Positions 25,381 through 34,954 of a DNA stretch of 64,000 nucleotides are shown in pieces (positions within the stretch are counted from its first letter, which is position 1; every line of letters begins with the position of its first letter). The position numbers were made by a program, and so were the translations under genes. The notes under the pieces were generated by a model. It had not been told where the DNA came from and searched no databases. It worked only from the letters and a program-made list of their open reading frames with translations. Origin of the DNA: Herbinix hemicellulosilytica (GTDB lineage: Bacteria > Bacillota > Clostridia > Lachnospirales > Lachnospiraceae). The stretch lies in assembly GCF_002904165.1 (NCBI RefSeq), contig NZ_CVTD020000018.1, positions 17,274-81,273 on the forward strand, read 5' to 3'.

Positions 25381-27144
25381 TTATTTTAAAATCACAATTG
25401 AATACGGAGGCAAAGTTACTGTTTCCCCATCCAGTTTTACTTCCTCTCCGTTTGCACTTAAGTAACCCCTGATTTCCTCATACGGATAGGTTGATTTTTT
25501 TACAGTAATTACTTTTTTCTCATCCGAAATATTATAAAGCATATAAATCGTACTGTTCTGATAAGTTTTAGCTATGGCACAGATATCCCGGTCTGTTATA
25601 TCCGTCATATATGTTATTACTCCCCTTGCAATTTCAGGATTTTCATTTCTCAGCCGGATTGCTCTTTTGTAATAATTATAGATAGACAGCGGATCTTTCA
25701 TCTGGATTTCGACAGAACCGAAACTATGCTCTAAGTTGTCCATATTTTCAGGCCCTTTTGTCATACCTTCCCTGTAGGTGTCTGACCAGTACATCGGAGC
25801 TCTCTTATTTTCATCTCTTCCGGATCCGCTCATGCCCAGTTCCTCACCGTAATAAACAAACACATTCCCGCTCATCATAAGATTCATACCGCCGGCCATT
25901 TTTATTTTTTCGGAATTTCTTGCAAAATACCCGGCTGCCCTGGCAGTATCATGATTTGTAAAAAACGGGGCATCTATAGCCGTATCGGAATACTTTTTCA
26001 ATTCGTCCTGCACTTGTATCATGGCCTCTCCGAAGGCCTTGGCCGAATAAGTGCTGCCTTTATTATTCAGTGTTTTTGCAATTACTCCGCTTTCGGTGGC
26101 AAAAGCAAAGTTAAATACACTGTCTATATTGCTTAAATAGTATTTCGAGTAAGTACCAAAATTCGTCCAGACTTCGGCCACCAAATAGTTTTTCTCATTA
26201 TAATTTTTTACAAAGTCATTCAGCCATGCCAGAACCTCACAGTTCTTTTCGGTATTGTCTGAAAAATAATGAAGGGCCGCATCCAGCCTAAATCCCCCAA
26301 CACCGAGCTCCAGCCAATATTTCATAATATCTTCTATATCCCCTCTTAAATCCATATTATCAAGATTTAAATCGGGCATATCCGGGCTGAATACAGCTTC
26401 ATAATACCAGTCCCCTATTCCGGTATGGCAGTAGTTCCCCCTGTCCGGCTTTCCTTCTGTAAAATTGTAATAGCTTACATAAGGATTGTGTTCTCTGCAT
26501 AAATCCTCATAAGTGCAGATTTCTTTTCCGCAAGGTTCAATCCCAAGACTTTTAAGCGCCGATAAAAACCAGGGATGCTGATTCGAGGTGTGATTAATAA
26601 CAAGATCAATAATAAGTTTTATTCCCCTTTTATTGCACTCTTCAACAAGTCTTTTAAAATCATCGATAATCCCGTATTGGGGATCAATATCATAATAGTC
26701 TAAAACATCATACTTATGATAAGACCTTGCCGGCATTACAGGCATCAGCCATATACCGTTAAAGCCCAGACTGTAATCACTGTCGTAATTTCCGTCGTTT
26801 ATATAATCCAGTTTTTCTATCAATCCGTTGATATCGCCTATTCCGTCCCCGTTACTGTCATAAAATGAATACAAAAACACCTCATAATATGTACGGTAAT
26901 TATCATCGATGATATTTACCTTGCGCCGGTATTTATATTCCGGTATATCATTATAATTACCGCTGTCTTTACCGTCTGTTGATATCATGGATTGCTCAAA
27001 GTCCGGCTGATCCGATTTCTCCGATGTCGCAGTCTCCGTATGGTTTTTCATATTTACAGACTTAACTTGACCGCATCCGGTCAGTACAAAAGCAAAAATA
27101 AGTACCACCCCAAAAATTTTAAGATACTTCATAGCCAAACTCAC
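25381..27144 (-). CDS. Surface lipoprotein alpha-amylase, GH13
   Basis: A 587-residue glycoside hydrolase. A lipoprotein signal ends at Cys24 (LTGCG), so it should be anchored outside the membrane. The GH13 catalytic core shows DSNGDGIGDINGL near 96, region I DLVINH (180-185), region II GFRLDAA with nucleophile Asp288, region III EVW with Glu324, and region IV NHD (397-399). GTG at 27144 is taken as start because AAGGA lies six bases upstream; the ATG four codons later is too far away. It follows the malG-like gene by 3 bases. It would hydrolyse starch at the cell surface for the adjacent importer. Confidence 0.92.
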   Translation of the reverse strand: MSLAMKYLKIFGVVLIFAFVLTGCGQVKSVNMKNHTETATSEKSDQPDFEQSMISTDGKDSGNYNDIPEYKYRRKVNIIDDNYRTYYEVFLYSFYDSNGDGIGDINGLIEKLDYINDGNYDSDYSLGFNGIWLMPVMPARSYHKYDVLDYYDIDPQYGIIDDFKRLVEECNKRGIKLIIDLVINHTSNQHPWFLSALKSLGIEPCGKEICTYEDLCREHNPYVSYYNFTEGKPDRGNYCHTGIGDWYYEAVFSPDMPDLNLDNMDLRGDIEDIMKYWLELGVGGFRLDAALHYFSDNTEKNCEVLAWLNDFVKNYNEKNYLVAEVWTNFGTYSKYYLSNIDSVFNFAFATESGVIAKTLNNKGSTYSAKAFGEAMIQVQDELKKYSDTAIDAPFFTNHDTARAAGYFARNSEKIKMAGGMNLMMSGNVFVYYGEELGMSGSGRDENKRAPMYWSDTYREGMTKGPENMDNLEHSFGSVEIQMKDPLSIYNYYKRAIRLRNENPEIARGVITYMTDITDRDICAIAKTYQNSTIYMLYNISDEKKVITVKKSTYPYEEIRGYLSANGEEVKLDGETVTLPPYSIVILK

Positions 27145-27147
27145 GCC

Positions 27148-28005
27148 TTATCCTTTTATTGCACCGCTTGCACCCTCAGCGTAGTATCTTTGCATGATAA
27201 TAAATAATATTGAAATCGGAATAGATACTATAACCGCACCTGCAGCAAATCTGTTATACCAGGTAGTTATAAATTCTTTTTCCAGCATTTTGTATAATCC
27301 GAGAGCTATCGTATATTTATCGTAATTATCACCCATTATGACACTTACAAAAATGTAATCAGTCCAGGGAGCCAAAAAAGAAGTTAAAACCGTATATATA
27401 ATTATCGGTCTTGATAAAGGTATTGTAATTTTGGTAAATACCTTCCACCTGGAAGCTCCGTCAATGACTGCCGCTTCATCTATAGCTTTTGGAATGGTAT
27501 CAAAAAAACCTTTGGCAATATAGAAGTTTAAGCCTGCTCCGGCAGAGTAAACCAGTATTAAAGCTAGAAGCGACTGGGTCATATTGAGCCCCTTTAAAAT
27601 ATAGTAAACTGCTATCATCGACATAAACCCCGGAAACATTCCGAGTATCAGGGCTACATTCATAAAAGGTTTTCTCATCTTAAATCGCATTCTTGACAGG
27701 GCATAAGATATTCCCAGAACATACAACGTCGACAATAAACATGAAAATACAGCTACTATTAAGGTATTCATAAACCACTTTGCATAATAAAACTGCTGAG
27801 TATCGGTAAACAACTGAACATAGTTATTAATAGTGAAAGATTTAGGCCAAAAATACGGAACAAATGACCCTTTTTCACCGCGAAAGGAGGTTAAAACAAT
27901 CCAAAATACTGGAAACAACCATATTACTGACAGTACAAAAAGCAAAATATGAGCAAAAACATTCCTGACAAACTTATTAAAACTCATTCTGCGGTACCTG
28001 CTCAT
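27148..28005 (-). CDS. Maltodextrin ABC transporter permease, MalG-like
   Basis: A 285-residue membrane permease with six predicted helices. The cytoplasmic EAA loop, DEAAVIDGASRWKVFTKITI, couples it to an ATPase. The C-terminus YYAEGASGAIKG is typical of MalG-type proteins. Its start overlaps the MalF-like gene by 4 bases. No cognate ATPase gene is in the window, so a shared MsmK/MalK-type ATPase encoded elsewhere is expected. Confidence 0.92.
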   Translation of the reverse strand: MSRYRRMSFNKFVRNVFAHILLFVLSVIWLFPVFWIVLTSFRGEKGSFVPYFWPKSFTINNYVQLFTDTQQFYYAKWFMNTLIVAVFSCLLSTLYVLGISYALSRMRFKMRKPFMNVALILGMFPGFMSMIAVYYILKGLNMTQSLLALILVYSAGAGLNFYIAKGFFDTIPKAIDEAAVIDGASRWKVFTKITIPLSRPIIIYTVLTSFLAPWTDYIFVSVIMGDNYDKYTIALGLYKMLEKEFITTWYNRFAAGAVIVSIPISILFIIMQRYYAEGASGAIKG

Positions 28006-29381
28006 TGCTGAAAATCCTCCTCTCTCTTGTATGACGCGGTAAACCTATATGATATTAATGAGAATGTTGCCGATAATATGAATACCATAATACCTATGGC
28101 AGATGCATAGGAATAATCCTTAACGGAACCGGTTGTCAGCCTATACAGCCATGTAACCAGTAAATCTGTTTTTCCTGCCTGATAATAATCTAAGCTTAAA
28201 GGTCCACCTGCAGTTAGGAAGTATATGACATTAAAGTTATTTATATTTCCTATAAACTGAGTAATCAAATATGGTGATGTAACAAACAACACATAAGGCA
28301 TTGTAATTTTGATAAATGTTACAAAGGCATTGGCACCGTCAACCTTTGCCGATTCATACAGTTCTTTCGGAATATTTTGCAGTATTCCTGTAACAATCAG
28401 CATCGTATAAGGAATACCTATCCACAGATTTACTATAACAACGGTAAATCTGGCCCAAGTCGGGTCTGACAAAAAAGGCAAAAATTTGTCCCGGCTGATA
28501 ATACCCAGGTCCTGTAGCAGACTGTTCATGGCTCCGTTATCATTTAGCATTATCCGTATAACAAGTAAGGAAACAAACTGAGGAATGGCTATAGATGTGA
28601 CAAATATGGTTCTCCAAAAACCTTTGAGTTTGGTACCTTCTCTATTTATAAGCAATGCAAGCAATATCCCACCTATGTAGTTTAGGAATGTGGCCAGTAC
28701 CGCCCAGATAAGAGTCCAGCCCAATACACCCCAAAAAGTTTTTCCTATTTTTTCTCCTGTTAAAAGAAGAGCCTTAAAATTATCCAGTCCAACCCATGTA
28801 AAGAGTTTGCCCGGGGGCTGATGCTCATGGTCAAAATTGGTAAATCCTATTAATATCATGAACATTAAAGGTAATATATTGAAAAGTAAAATTCCTATAA
28901 GGGGAAATGACATCAGAGTTCTGTACAGCTTCTTATCAAAATAGGATGCCACATCCATAGCAAAAGTCGGCAGTTTTTTGCCTTGCTGTTTTAAATTTTT
29001 CGCCTCATATGCCGCATTAATATTGGCTTTCCATATAACCAAAAAGAGCATGGTTACAGCTATAGCCACTACACCGGCAAGAAGCATGAGCATGGAATTG
29101 TCGCCCTTTTGAACTACAAAAATCCCCTGACTTTCATCAAAGACCATACTCTGCTCTTTTGTTCCAAGAGTCCGAAGCCCCCTTAAGGCAGATATCCCGG
29201 CAGAGGTTAAATAATATATATAAGCAAGCTCAGTAAAGAGAAACAGCAATCCTTTAATTATTTGCCCTCTGAAAAGGTTGGATGCTCCCATGATAAGAAA
29301 AGATAATTTGGTGAGAAAATCCCCTCTTAAAAAAGCACTTATAATTGAATATCTTTCATTTTTTTCTTTAATTTTTGCCAT
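28002..29381 (-). CDS. Maltodextrin ABC transporter permease, MalF-like
   Basis: A 459-residue permease. An N-terminal section of about 150 residues with three hydrophobic stretches precedes the conserved permease domain, whose EAA loop reads YESAKVDGANAFVTFIKITM. The ATG at 29381 (MAKIKEK) is chosen because AGGAG precedes it; the longer frame from 29429 has no ribosome site. The extended N-terminus agrees with MalF proteins that carry additional helices. It is separated from the binding-protein gene by a strong hairpin and overlaps the MalG-like gene. Confidence 0.9.
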   Translation of the reverse strand: MAKIKEKNERYSIISAFLRGDFLTKLSFLIMGASNLFRGQIIKGLLFLFTELAYIYYLTSAGISALRGLRTLGTKEQSMVFDESQGIFVVQKGDNSMLMLLAGVVAIAVTMLFLVIWKANINAAYEAKNLKQQGKKLPTFAMDVASYFDKKLYRTLMSFPLIGILLFNILPLMFMILIGFTNFDHEHQPPGKLFTWVGLDNFKALLLTGEKIGKTFWGVLGWTLIWAVLATFLNYIGGILLALLINREGTKLKGFWRTIFVTSIAIPQFVSLLVIRIMLNDNGAMNSLLQDLGIISRDKFLPFLSDPTWARFTVVIVNLWIGIPYTMLIVTGILQNIPKELYESAKVDGANAFVTFIKITMPYVLFVTSPYLITQFIGNINNFNVIYFLTAGGPLSLDYYQAGKTDLLVTWLYRLTTGSVKDYSYASAIGIMVFILSATFSLISYRFTASYKREEDFQQ

Positions 29382-29486
29382 AATGATATACTCTCCTACA
29401 CTAATCTCTCCGGCACTTAGAATTTGCAAATATCAATAAATAATTGCTTTTAAAAGCTTATCTGATTATTTTGCTCAATTGAAAGT

Positions 29487-29521
29487 GTATACAAGTACCG
29501 ATTAAATCGGTACTTGTATAC
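29487..29521 (-). terminator. Perfect palindrome between MalE-like and MalF-like genes
   Basis: A 16-bp perfect inverted repeat (29487-29502 with 29506-29521, loop TAA) lies 55 bases after the binding-protein stop. Only three T residues follow on the minus strand, so it is better viewed as a partial terminator or an mRNA 3'-end stabiliser that raises binding protein over permeases. A regulator-binding palindrome is an alternative. Confidence 0.6.
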
Positions 29522-29575
29522 AAATGGAGAATACTTAATTAAATTACATAAGGTTATAATGCGACAATCAAAATT

Positions 29576-30889
29576 TTAATTAAGAGTAGATAAAATGCTT
29601 GCTACAAAACTGTCCAGTTTTTCTTTGACATTATCTTTTGTAATAGTTCCGTTTATAAGTTCGTTACCGAAGGCTTCTGCAGGAGCCCAGTAATTGCCCA
29701 TCTGAGGGATTGATGACTGAACTGTAGAGAATGTTGTCTGAAGGCTTAAGGCAGCCACTGCAGGATTTTTAAGCACTTCTGGATCACTGGCAAGATTAAT
29801 ATTGGTAGGAGCAATACTTCTTACTTCAAAACGTAGTTTCTGATTTTCCTCATTTGCCAAAAACTCGGCAAGCTGCATAGCAGCCAAAGGATGCTTGGTC
29901 TGCGAGTTAACACCTATCAGCTTAAAATCGGCAAAGTTTCTTAATTGCAGGTCCTGACCGTTTATTTTTATAGTAGGAAGCTTAGTTGCCGCATAGTTTT
30001 CTCCGAGAGCATCTTTAATGCTTTGTGCGTTCCATGTACCGGAACAAGCTGCTCCTAAAGTACCGTTTTCAAAAGCATTTATCATATTACCCTGATCTTC
30101 TTCCAGGAACTTGGGATTAGATACCAAATCAATTAAATATTTCGTAACTTCCACACCGGCTTCGTTATTAAAAGTTACGGTATTGGGATCTCTTCCGTCT
30201 TCACCGAACAAGGTACAACCGGCAGCAAAATAAAATGCCGACAGGTACCAGCCGTTATTGATATCTACCGAGAAATTCTTTACTCCTTCGCCGAGATCCT
30301 TAGCCATCATTGTTTCAAGAGATTTTACTTCTTCTTCGGTAAATTTGCTCTTGTCATAGTACATAAACCATGAATTGGGTGTAAACGGATATGCATATAA
30401 CTGGCCGTCTATAGTTGCAGACTGTATGGATGCTTCCGAATTGGCAGCCTTTACGGCATCCACGTTATAAGTAATCGGATACAGAAGTCCAGCTTCAACG
30501 AGCCTTGCCGTCTGGTCTGATGCAAATGCAAACACGTCAGCAGCAGCCTCCGGGTCTTTGGTTAATTCTGTTGCGGCATCCCCTTCGGATACTACGCCGT
30601 ATTCAAATGTGATATTATACTCCGGATGAGCCTTGGCAAAGGCTTCTGTCATTTGCTTAAGAAGTTCCTGTTCTTCCTGGGGTCCCCAAACCTTTAAGGT
30701 GATATCTTCCGGTTCTTTTTCTTCAGCTTTGTCTTCTTTTTTCTCCTCAGTCTTATTTTCTGCCGAAGAATTTGCCTGTTTGTTATCTACAGAAGTATTT
30801 TCTGCTTCTTTCTTACCGCATGCCCCAAAAGCGGTAATTACCATAACTGTAATCATAAGTAGAATTATAAGTTTTTTGCTTATCTTCAT
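29576..30889 (-). CDS. Maltodextrin-binding lipoprotein, MalE-like
   Basis: A 437-residue extracellular binding protein. The lipoprotein signal ends at Cys24 (ITAFGAC). A Glu/Lys/Asn-rich linker (about 25-60) tethers a family-1 solute-binding domain starting ITLKVWGPQEEQELL. The MKISKK start at 30889 is chosen for its signal-peptide shape and the AGGAGAGGTGGAGG upstream; 14 extra in-frame codons upstream are unlikely. It lies 32 bases after glgP and ahead of the two permease genes. Maltodextrin is inferred from the operon. Confidence 0.9.
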   Translation of the reverse strand: MKISKKLIILLMITVMVITAFGACGKKEAENTSVDNKQANSSAENKTEEKKEDKAEEKEPEDITLKVWGPQEEQELLKQMTEAFAKAHPEYNITFEYGVVSEGDAATELTKDPEAAADVFAFASDQTARLVEAGLLYPITYNVDAVKAANSEASIQSATIDGQLYAYPFTPNSWFMYYDKSKFTEEEVKSLETMMAKDLGEGVKNFSVDINNGWYLSAFYFAAGCTLFGEDGRDPNTVTFNNEAGVEVTKYLIDLVSNPKFLEEDQGNMINAFENGTLGAACSGTWNAQSIKDALGENYAATKLPTIKINGQDLQLRNFADFKLIGVNSQTKHPLAAMQLAEFLANEENQKLRFEVRSIAPTNINLASDPEVLKNPAVAALSLQTTFSTVQSSIPQMGNYWAPAEAFGNELINGTITKDNVKEKLDSFVASILSTLN

Positions 30890-30921
30890 TTCCTCCACCT
30901 CTCCTTTATATTTAAAATTAA

Positions 30922-33255
30922 TTAATTCCATATTTCATTAAAATAATCTCTTATAGTTCTGTCGCTGGAAAACTTTCCGGCATTAACCATATTAATAAAG
31001 CATTTCTTCCTGAATGACAGCCGGTCTTTGTAGTCAGTGTTTACTTGCATCTTCGTTTCACAGTAGGACATAAAATCAAGTAACAGATAATACTGATCCG
31101 GCTTATGCCAGCTTGCCCCTTTAAGTAGCGAATCATAAAGTTCTTTAAAAATACCTGTCCCGTTATCGTCAAAGGTATTGTCAATTAAAGTGTCCACTAC
31201 TCTCTTAATTCTAGGGTTATTTTGATATATGCCAAGCGGGTCATATGTATCCTTTATCTTCTCGATGTCTTCCACTCTTGCACCGAAGATGTAGTTGTTT
31301 TCCATACCGGCCTGCCCGACAATTTCTATATTAGCCCCGTCGAAAGTACCAAGCGTAACCGCCCCGTTAAGCATAAATTTCATATTGCCGGTTCCGGATG
31401 CTTCCGTTCCTGCTGTGGAAATCTGCTCTGAAACATCTGCTGCCGGTATTATCTTTTCGGCATAGGAAACATTATAGTTTGATACAAATACCACTTTAAG
31501 TCTATCTCTTACCTCGGGGTCTGCCGCTATCATCCCGGCTATTTCATTAATGTATTTAATAATGGCTTTGGCTCTGTAATAACCCGGGGCAGCCTTTCCC
31601 CCGAAAATAAATACCGTAGGATAAAAGTCTTTGATTCTTCCTTCTTTTAATCCGAAATAAATATCCAGAACAGAAAATGCATTTAAAAGCTGCCTTTTAT
31701 ATTCATGAAGCCTTTTTACCTGGATATCAAATATAAAGTCAGGATCTATCTTAACCCCCTCATGTTTTAAAATATAATCTGCCAGCTGCCTTTTCTTAAC
31801 CTGCTTGATTTTTTCAAATTCTTTTATCACATCTGTTTCAAAAGCAAACATCTCCAACCTCTTTAACTGGTCAAGGTCGGTAATCCAGGCATCACCAATT
31901 TTATCTGTAATAAAGTCAGACAGTTCCTTGTTTGAAAGAGCCAGCCATCTTCTCTGGCTGATACCGTTGGTTTTATTATTAAAACGTTCCGGATATAGCT
32001 GACACCATTCCTTCAATTCCCTGCTCTTAAGAATTTCAGTATGTAATTCTGCAACACCGTTGACCGAATGACTTACATATATGGCCAGCCGTGCCATATG
32101 GACGGTATCATCTTCTATAATCAGATATTTTTTCTTTTCTGCGTCAGATATACCCGCCTCATTGAGTTCTTTTACCAGTTCCTTGTTTATCAGAACAATA
32201 TATTCATAGATATGAGGAATAACGGACTGTATTAATGAAACATTCCATTTTTCTAAAGCTTCCGCCATAATAGTATGATTCGTATAAGCAAAAGTTTTTT
32301 TGGCGATACGAAATGCATCTTCAAAAGATACGCCTTCCTTTTCAACTAACAGCCTTATAAACTCCGGTATAGCAAAAACCGGATGGGTATCGTTCAACTG
32401 GAAAGCATATTCCTTTGGAATATTGCAAAATGCCGTACCATGTTTTTCCTTAAATCTTCTTATTACATCCTGCATTGTGGCGCTGGTAAAGAAATACTCC
32501 TGCTTAATTCTTAATTTTTTACCCTCTTCGGTACTGTCATTGGGATATAAAAGGCTTGATATTGCTTCAGCTTCATTTTTATTTTTTGCAGCTTCCGTAT
32601 ATTGCTGATTATTAAACAGCTCAAAATCAAAAGGTTTTGTGGCTTCCGCCTGCCACAATCTCAGGGTATTGACAGTTTTTCCTCCGTATCCTATTACCGG
32701 CATGTCATATGGTACTGCATATACGGACTGGTCCTTAAATTCAATCCGTACCTTTTCTTCTTCTCTTCTTACAGACCACGGATCACCGAAACTTTGCCAG
32801 TCATCGGGAAGTTCCTTTTGAAAGCCGTTTTCAAACTCCTGCTTAAATAAGCCGTATTTATACCTGATACCATAACCGTTTAATACATATCCCAGTGTTG
32901 CTGCTGAATCAAGAAAACACGCAGCCAGTCTTCCCAGACCGCCGTTACCCAATGCCGCATCTTCAATATCTTCAAATATATTAATGTCTATATTATTCTC
33001 ATTCATTAACTCCTTAAATTCGTCCAGCAAACCTAAGTTGTATAAATTGTTGTATATCATACGGCCGATAAGAAATTCCATTGAAAGATAACTGACCTTC
33101 TTTTTATCCGTATTCAATCCCCAGTCTTTACCCAAAGTTTTCATTGCCGCCTTTGATACGGCATTATATAATTCAATCTTATCGGCCTTATTTATTGTCT
33201 TTCCATAATCCAGATCTAGAATTAACTTCACATTTGCCTTAAATCCGAAATCCAT
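30922..33255 (-). CDS. glgP: Glycogen/maltodextrin phosphorylase
   Basis: A 777-residue GT35 enzyme that releases glucose-1-phosphate from alpha-1,4-glucans. Diagnostic segments are EDAALGNGGLGRLAACFLDS near residue 100, QLNDTHP near 290, the C-terminal VFIFGGKAAPGYYRAK, and the pyridoxal-phosphate site EASGTGNMKFMLNG with Lys626. GGGGG precedes the ATG. It is first in a minus-strand run through malQ and divergent from a LacI-type regulator. Here it most likely degrades imported maltodextrin, and possibly stored glycogen. Confidence 0.95.
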   Translation of the reverse strand: MDFGFKANVKLILDLDYGKTINKADKIELYNAVSKAAMKTLGKDWGLNTDKKKVSYLSMEFLIGRMIYNNLYNLGLLDEFKELMNENNIDINIFEDIEDAALGNGGLGRLAACFLDSAATLGYVLNGYGIRYKYGLFKQEFENGFQKELPDDWQSFGDPWSVRREEEKVRIEFKDQSVYAVPYDMPVIGYGGKTVNTLRLWQAEATKPFDFELFNNQQYTEAAKNKNEAEAISSLLYPNDSTEEGKKLRIKQEYFFTSATMQDVIRRFKEKHGTAFCNIPKEYAFQLNDTHPVFAIPEFIRLLVEKEGVSFEDAFRIAKKTFAYTNHTIMAEALEKWNVSLIQSVIPHIYEYIVLINKELVKELNEAGISDAEKKKYLIIEDDTVHMARLAIYVSHSVNGVAELHTEILKSRELKEWCQLYPERFNNKTNGISQRRWLALSNKELSDFITDKIGDAWITDLDQLKRLEMFAFETDVIKEFEKIKQVKKRQLADYILKHEGVKIDPDFIFDIQVKRLHEYKRQLLNAFSVLDIYFGLKEGRIKDFYPTVFIFGGKAAPGYYRAKAIIKYINEIAGMIAADPEVRDRLKVVFVSNYNVSYAEKIIPAADVSEQISTAGTEASGTGNMKFMLNGAVTLGTFDGANIEIVGQAGMENNYIFGARVEDIEKIKDTYDPLGIYQNNPRIKRVVDTLIDNTFDDNGTGIFKELYDSLLKGASWHKPDQYYLLLDFMSYCETKMQVNTDYKDRLSFRKKCFINMVNAGKFSSDRTIRDYFNEIWN

Positions 33256-33370
33256 ATGTACTTTCCCCCTGAAATCCCCGCATTTTATGTATTAATTTTC
33301 TATAAACTGTTTTATTATATAGCACTTATATAAAGCCCTATCTTTTTAATATGCTAATATACGCTCATTT

Positions 33371-33590
33371 ATTTTCGCAATTTTTCGAAACTATTAATAT
33401 AATAACATCTGCTTCCTTTTTTGTCAATTACTATATGTTGAAATTTTATATTTTAACTAGTAATAAGTTTAATTTATTGTTCATTTTTTATATATTTTAA
33501 ATAAAATTATTATTTTCATAAAAATACATACTTGATTTTATAAATAATAAGTTTTATAATTTTTTATATGAATTTTCGCATTTTTTCGTA
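33371..33590. promoter_or_regulatory. Two near-identical elements in the glgP/lacI divergent region, putative operators
   Basis: ATTTTCGCAATTTTTCGAAA (33371-33390) and AATTTTCGCATTTTTTCGTA (33571-33590) share TTTTCGCA followed by TTTTTCG, and lie 200 bases apart in the 447-base space between glgP and the LacI-type gene. CG is rare in this AT-rich stretch, so the repeats stand out. They are candidates for the adjacent regulator, possibly with looping. The gap contains no gene. Confidence 0.45.
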
Positions 33591-33702
33591 TTTATATATA
33601 TTAATTCCCGAAATAACATCTTAGTTTTTCTGTAAAAGTAAAATATTGCATTTGAAAACAAGAAGGTTTATACTTTATAAATAAAAATCAGGGGGTTAAT
33701 CC

Positions 33703-34698
33703 ATGGTTACAATTAAAGACATAGCAAACAAATTAGGGATATCCGTAAGTACCGTATCCAAAGGGCTTAATAATGCCAGCGATATCAGTGATGAAATGAG
33801 GCAGCTGGTTCTGGATACGGCTATTGAGATGGGTTATACCTCTAAGAAAATGAAAAGCCAGGATTCAAAAAAAGTTTGCATTTTTATCGAAAATATGGGA
33901 TATGAAAGCATTGAGCAATTCGGTTATGAGATAATAGTCGGCTTTAAATTATCTGCCGCCAGAAGAAAATGGGAAGTGACGGTAGTTCCGACAAATCTGA
34001 ATATGCAAACGGAAGAAAAATATGATACATATATGTTAAGAAACGGTTACAGCGGTGCATTTTTATTAGGTTTTACCTTACATGATGATTGGGTAAAACA
34101 GCTAAATAAAACAACTATCCCTACCGTACTGCTCGATAATTATATAGAAAATAACCCCCACGTCGGATATGTGGGAACAGACAGTTTTGAAGGAATAGAT
34201 CAGGCTGTAAATCACTTATGCAACCTCGGACATAAAAGAATTGCCTTTTTGAACGGTACAAAGAATTCCATGGTATCGGAACAGCGCAGACAGGCATTTA
34301 TAAACAGTATGATTAAATACAGCCTTGAACCCGATGAAAATCTTATCCGGTACGGATACTATGTACCCGACTGTGCCAAAGATCATGTGCCCGAATTTTT
34401 AGAACATGGTGCTACCGCCATAATGTGTGCCAGTGACCTTATAGCTACCGGTGTAATTGCCGAACTGACAAGGCTCGGTGTAAAAATTCCTCATGATGTA
34501 AGTGTTATCGGTTTTGACGATCTTCCTATTGCCTCACAGTTATCCCCGTCCTTAACTACTATCAGGCAGGACCGAAGAGACTTGGGAAAGAGTGCATTTT
34601 TGCTGCTTGACGGTCTGGTAAACGGTGTTTCGATAAGCAAACTATTACTAAGGGCAAAATTCATTGCCAGGGAATCAACCGGTCCGGTTAAGAAATAA
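33703..34698 (+). CDS. LacI-family transcriptional regulator of the maltodextrin operon
   Basis: A 331-residue regulator with an N-terminal helix-turn-helix (TIKDIANKLGISVSTVSKGLN) and a periplasmic-binding-like sensor domain containing GYVGTDSFEG, CASDLIATG and VIGFDDLPIA. GGGGG precedes the ATG. It diverges from glgP and is the only regulator next to the starch genes, so repression of that operon relieved by maltose or maltodextrin is the simplest inference. The hairpin at 34780-34851 ends its transcript. Confidence 0.92.
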   Translation: MVTIKDIANKLGISVSTVSKGLNNASDISDEMRQLVLDTAIEMGYTSKKMKSQDSKKVCIFIENMGYESIEQFGYEIIVGFKLSAARRKWEVTVVPTNLNMQTEEKYDTYMLRNGYSGAFLLGFTLHDDWVKQLNKTTIPTVLLDNYIENNPHVGYVGTDSFEGIDQAVNHLCNLGHKRIAFLNGTKNSMVSEQRRQAFINSMIKYSLEPDENLIRYGYYVPDCAKDHVPEFLEHGATAIMCASDLIATGVIAELTRLGVKIPHDVSVIGFDDLPIASQLSPSLTTIRQDRRDLGKSAFLLLDGLVNGVSISKLLLRAKFIARESTGPVKK

Positions 34699-34779
34699 AA
34701 AAGGCTCTATAGCAATGTCATTAACTTAAGATAACTTTCATAAATTTAGCGGATATATACGTATATTTTCTTTGATATA

Positions 34780-34851
34780 AAAACAGGTTGTGATTTGTGC
34801 ATAGCCATCAATAATTTGATTATTATGCACAAGTCACAACCTGTTTTCTTT
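34780..34851. terminator. Long bidirectional terminator/palindrome, left border of the ImmA module
   Basis: A 24-bp stem with one mismatch (34780-34803 with 34824-34847; arm begins AAAACAGGTTGTGATTTGTG) is flanked by T-rich sequence on both strands. It ends the LacI gene (+) and may end the PIN-like gene (-). Its arm resembles those of the palindromes at 36770-36843 and 1881-1975. Confidence 0.75.
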
Positions 34852-34954
34852 TATTTTATCAATTTAGTTCCGAATTATTTTAATTTAATGATTTGGCCAA
34901 ATTCTTAAATTATTTTCAGTCAATAAATAATTCTCATTCTGTTATATATGTACA

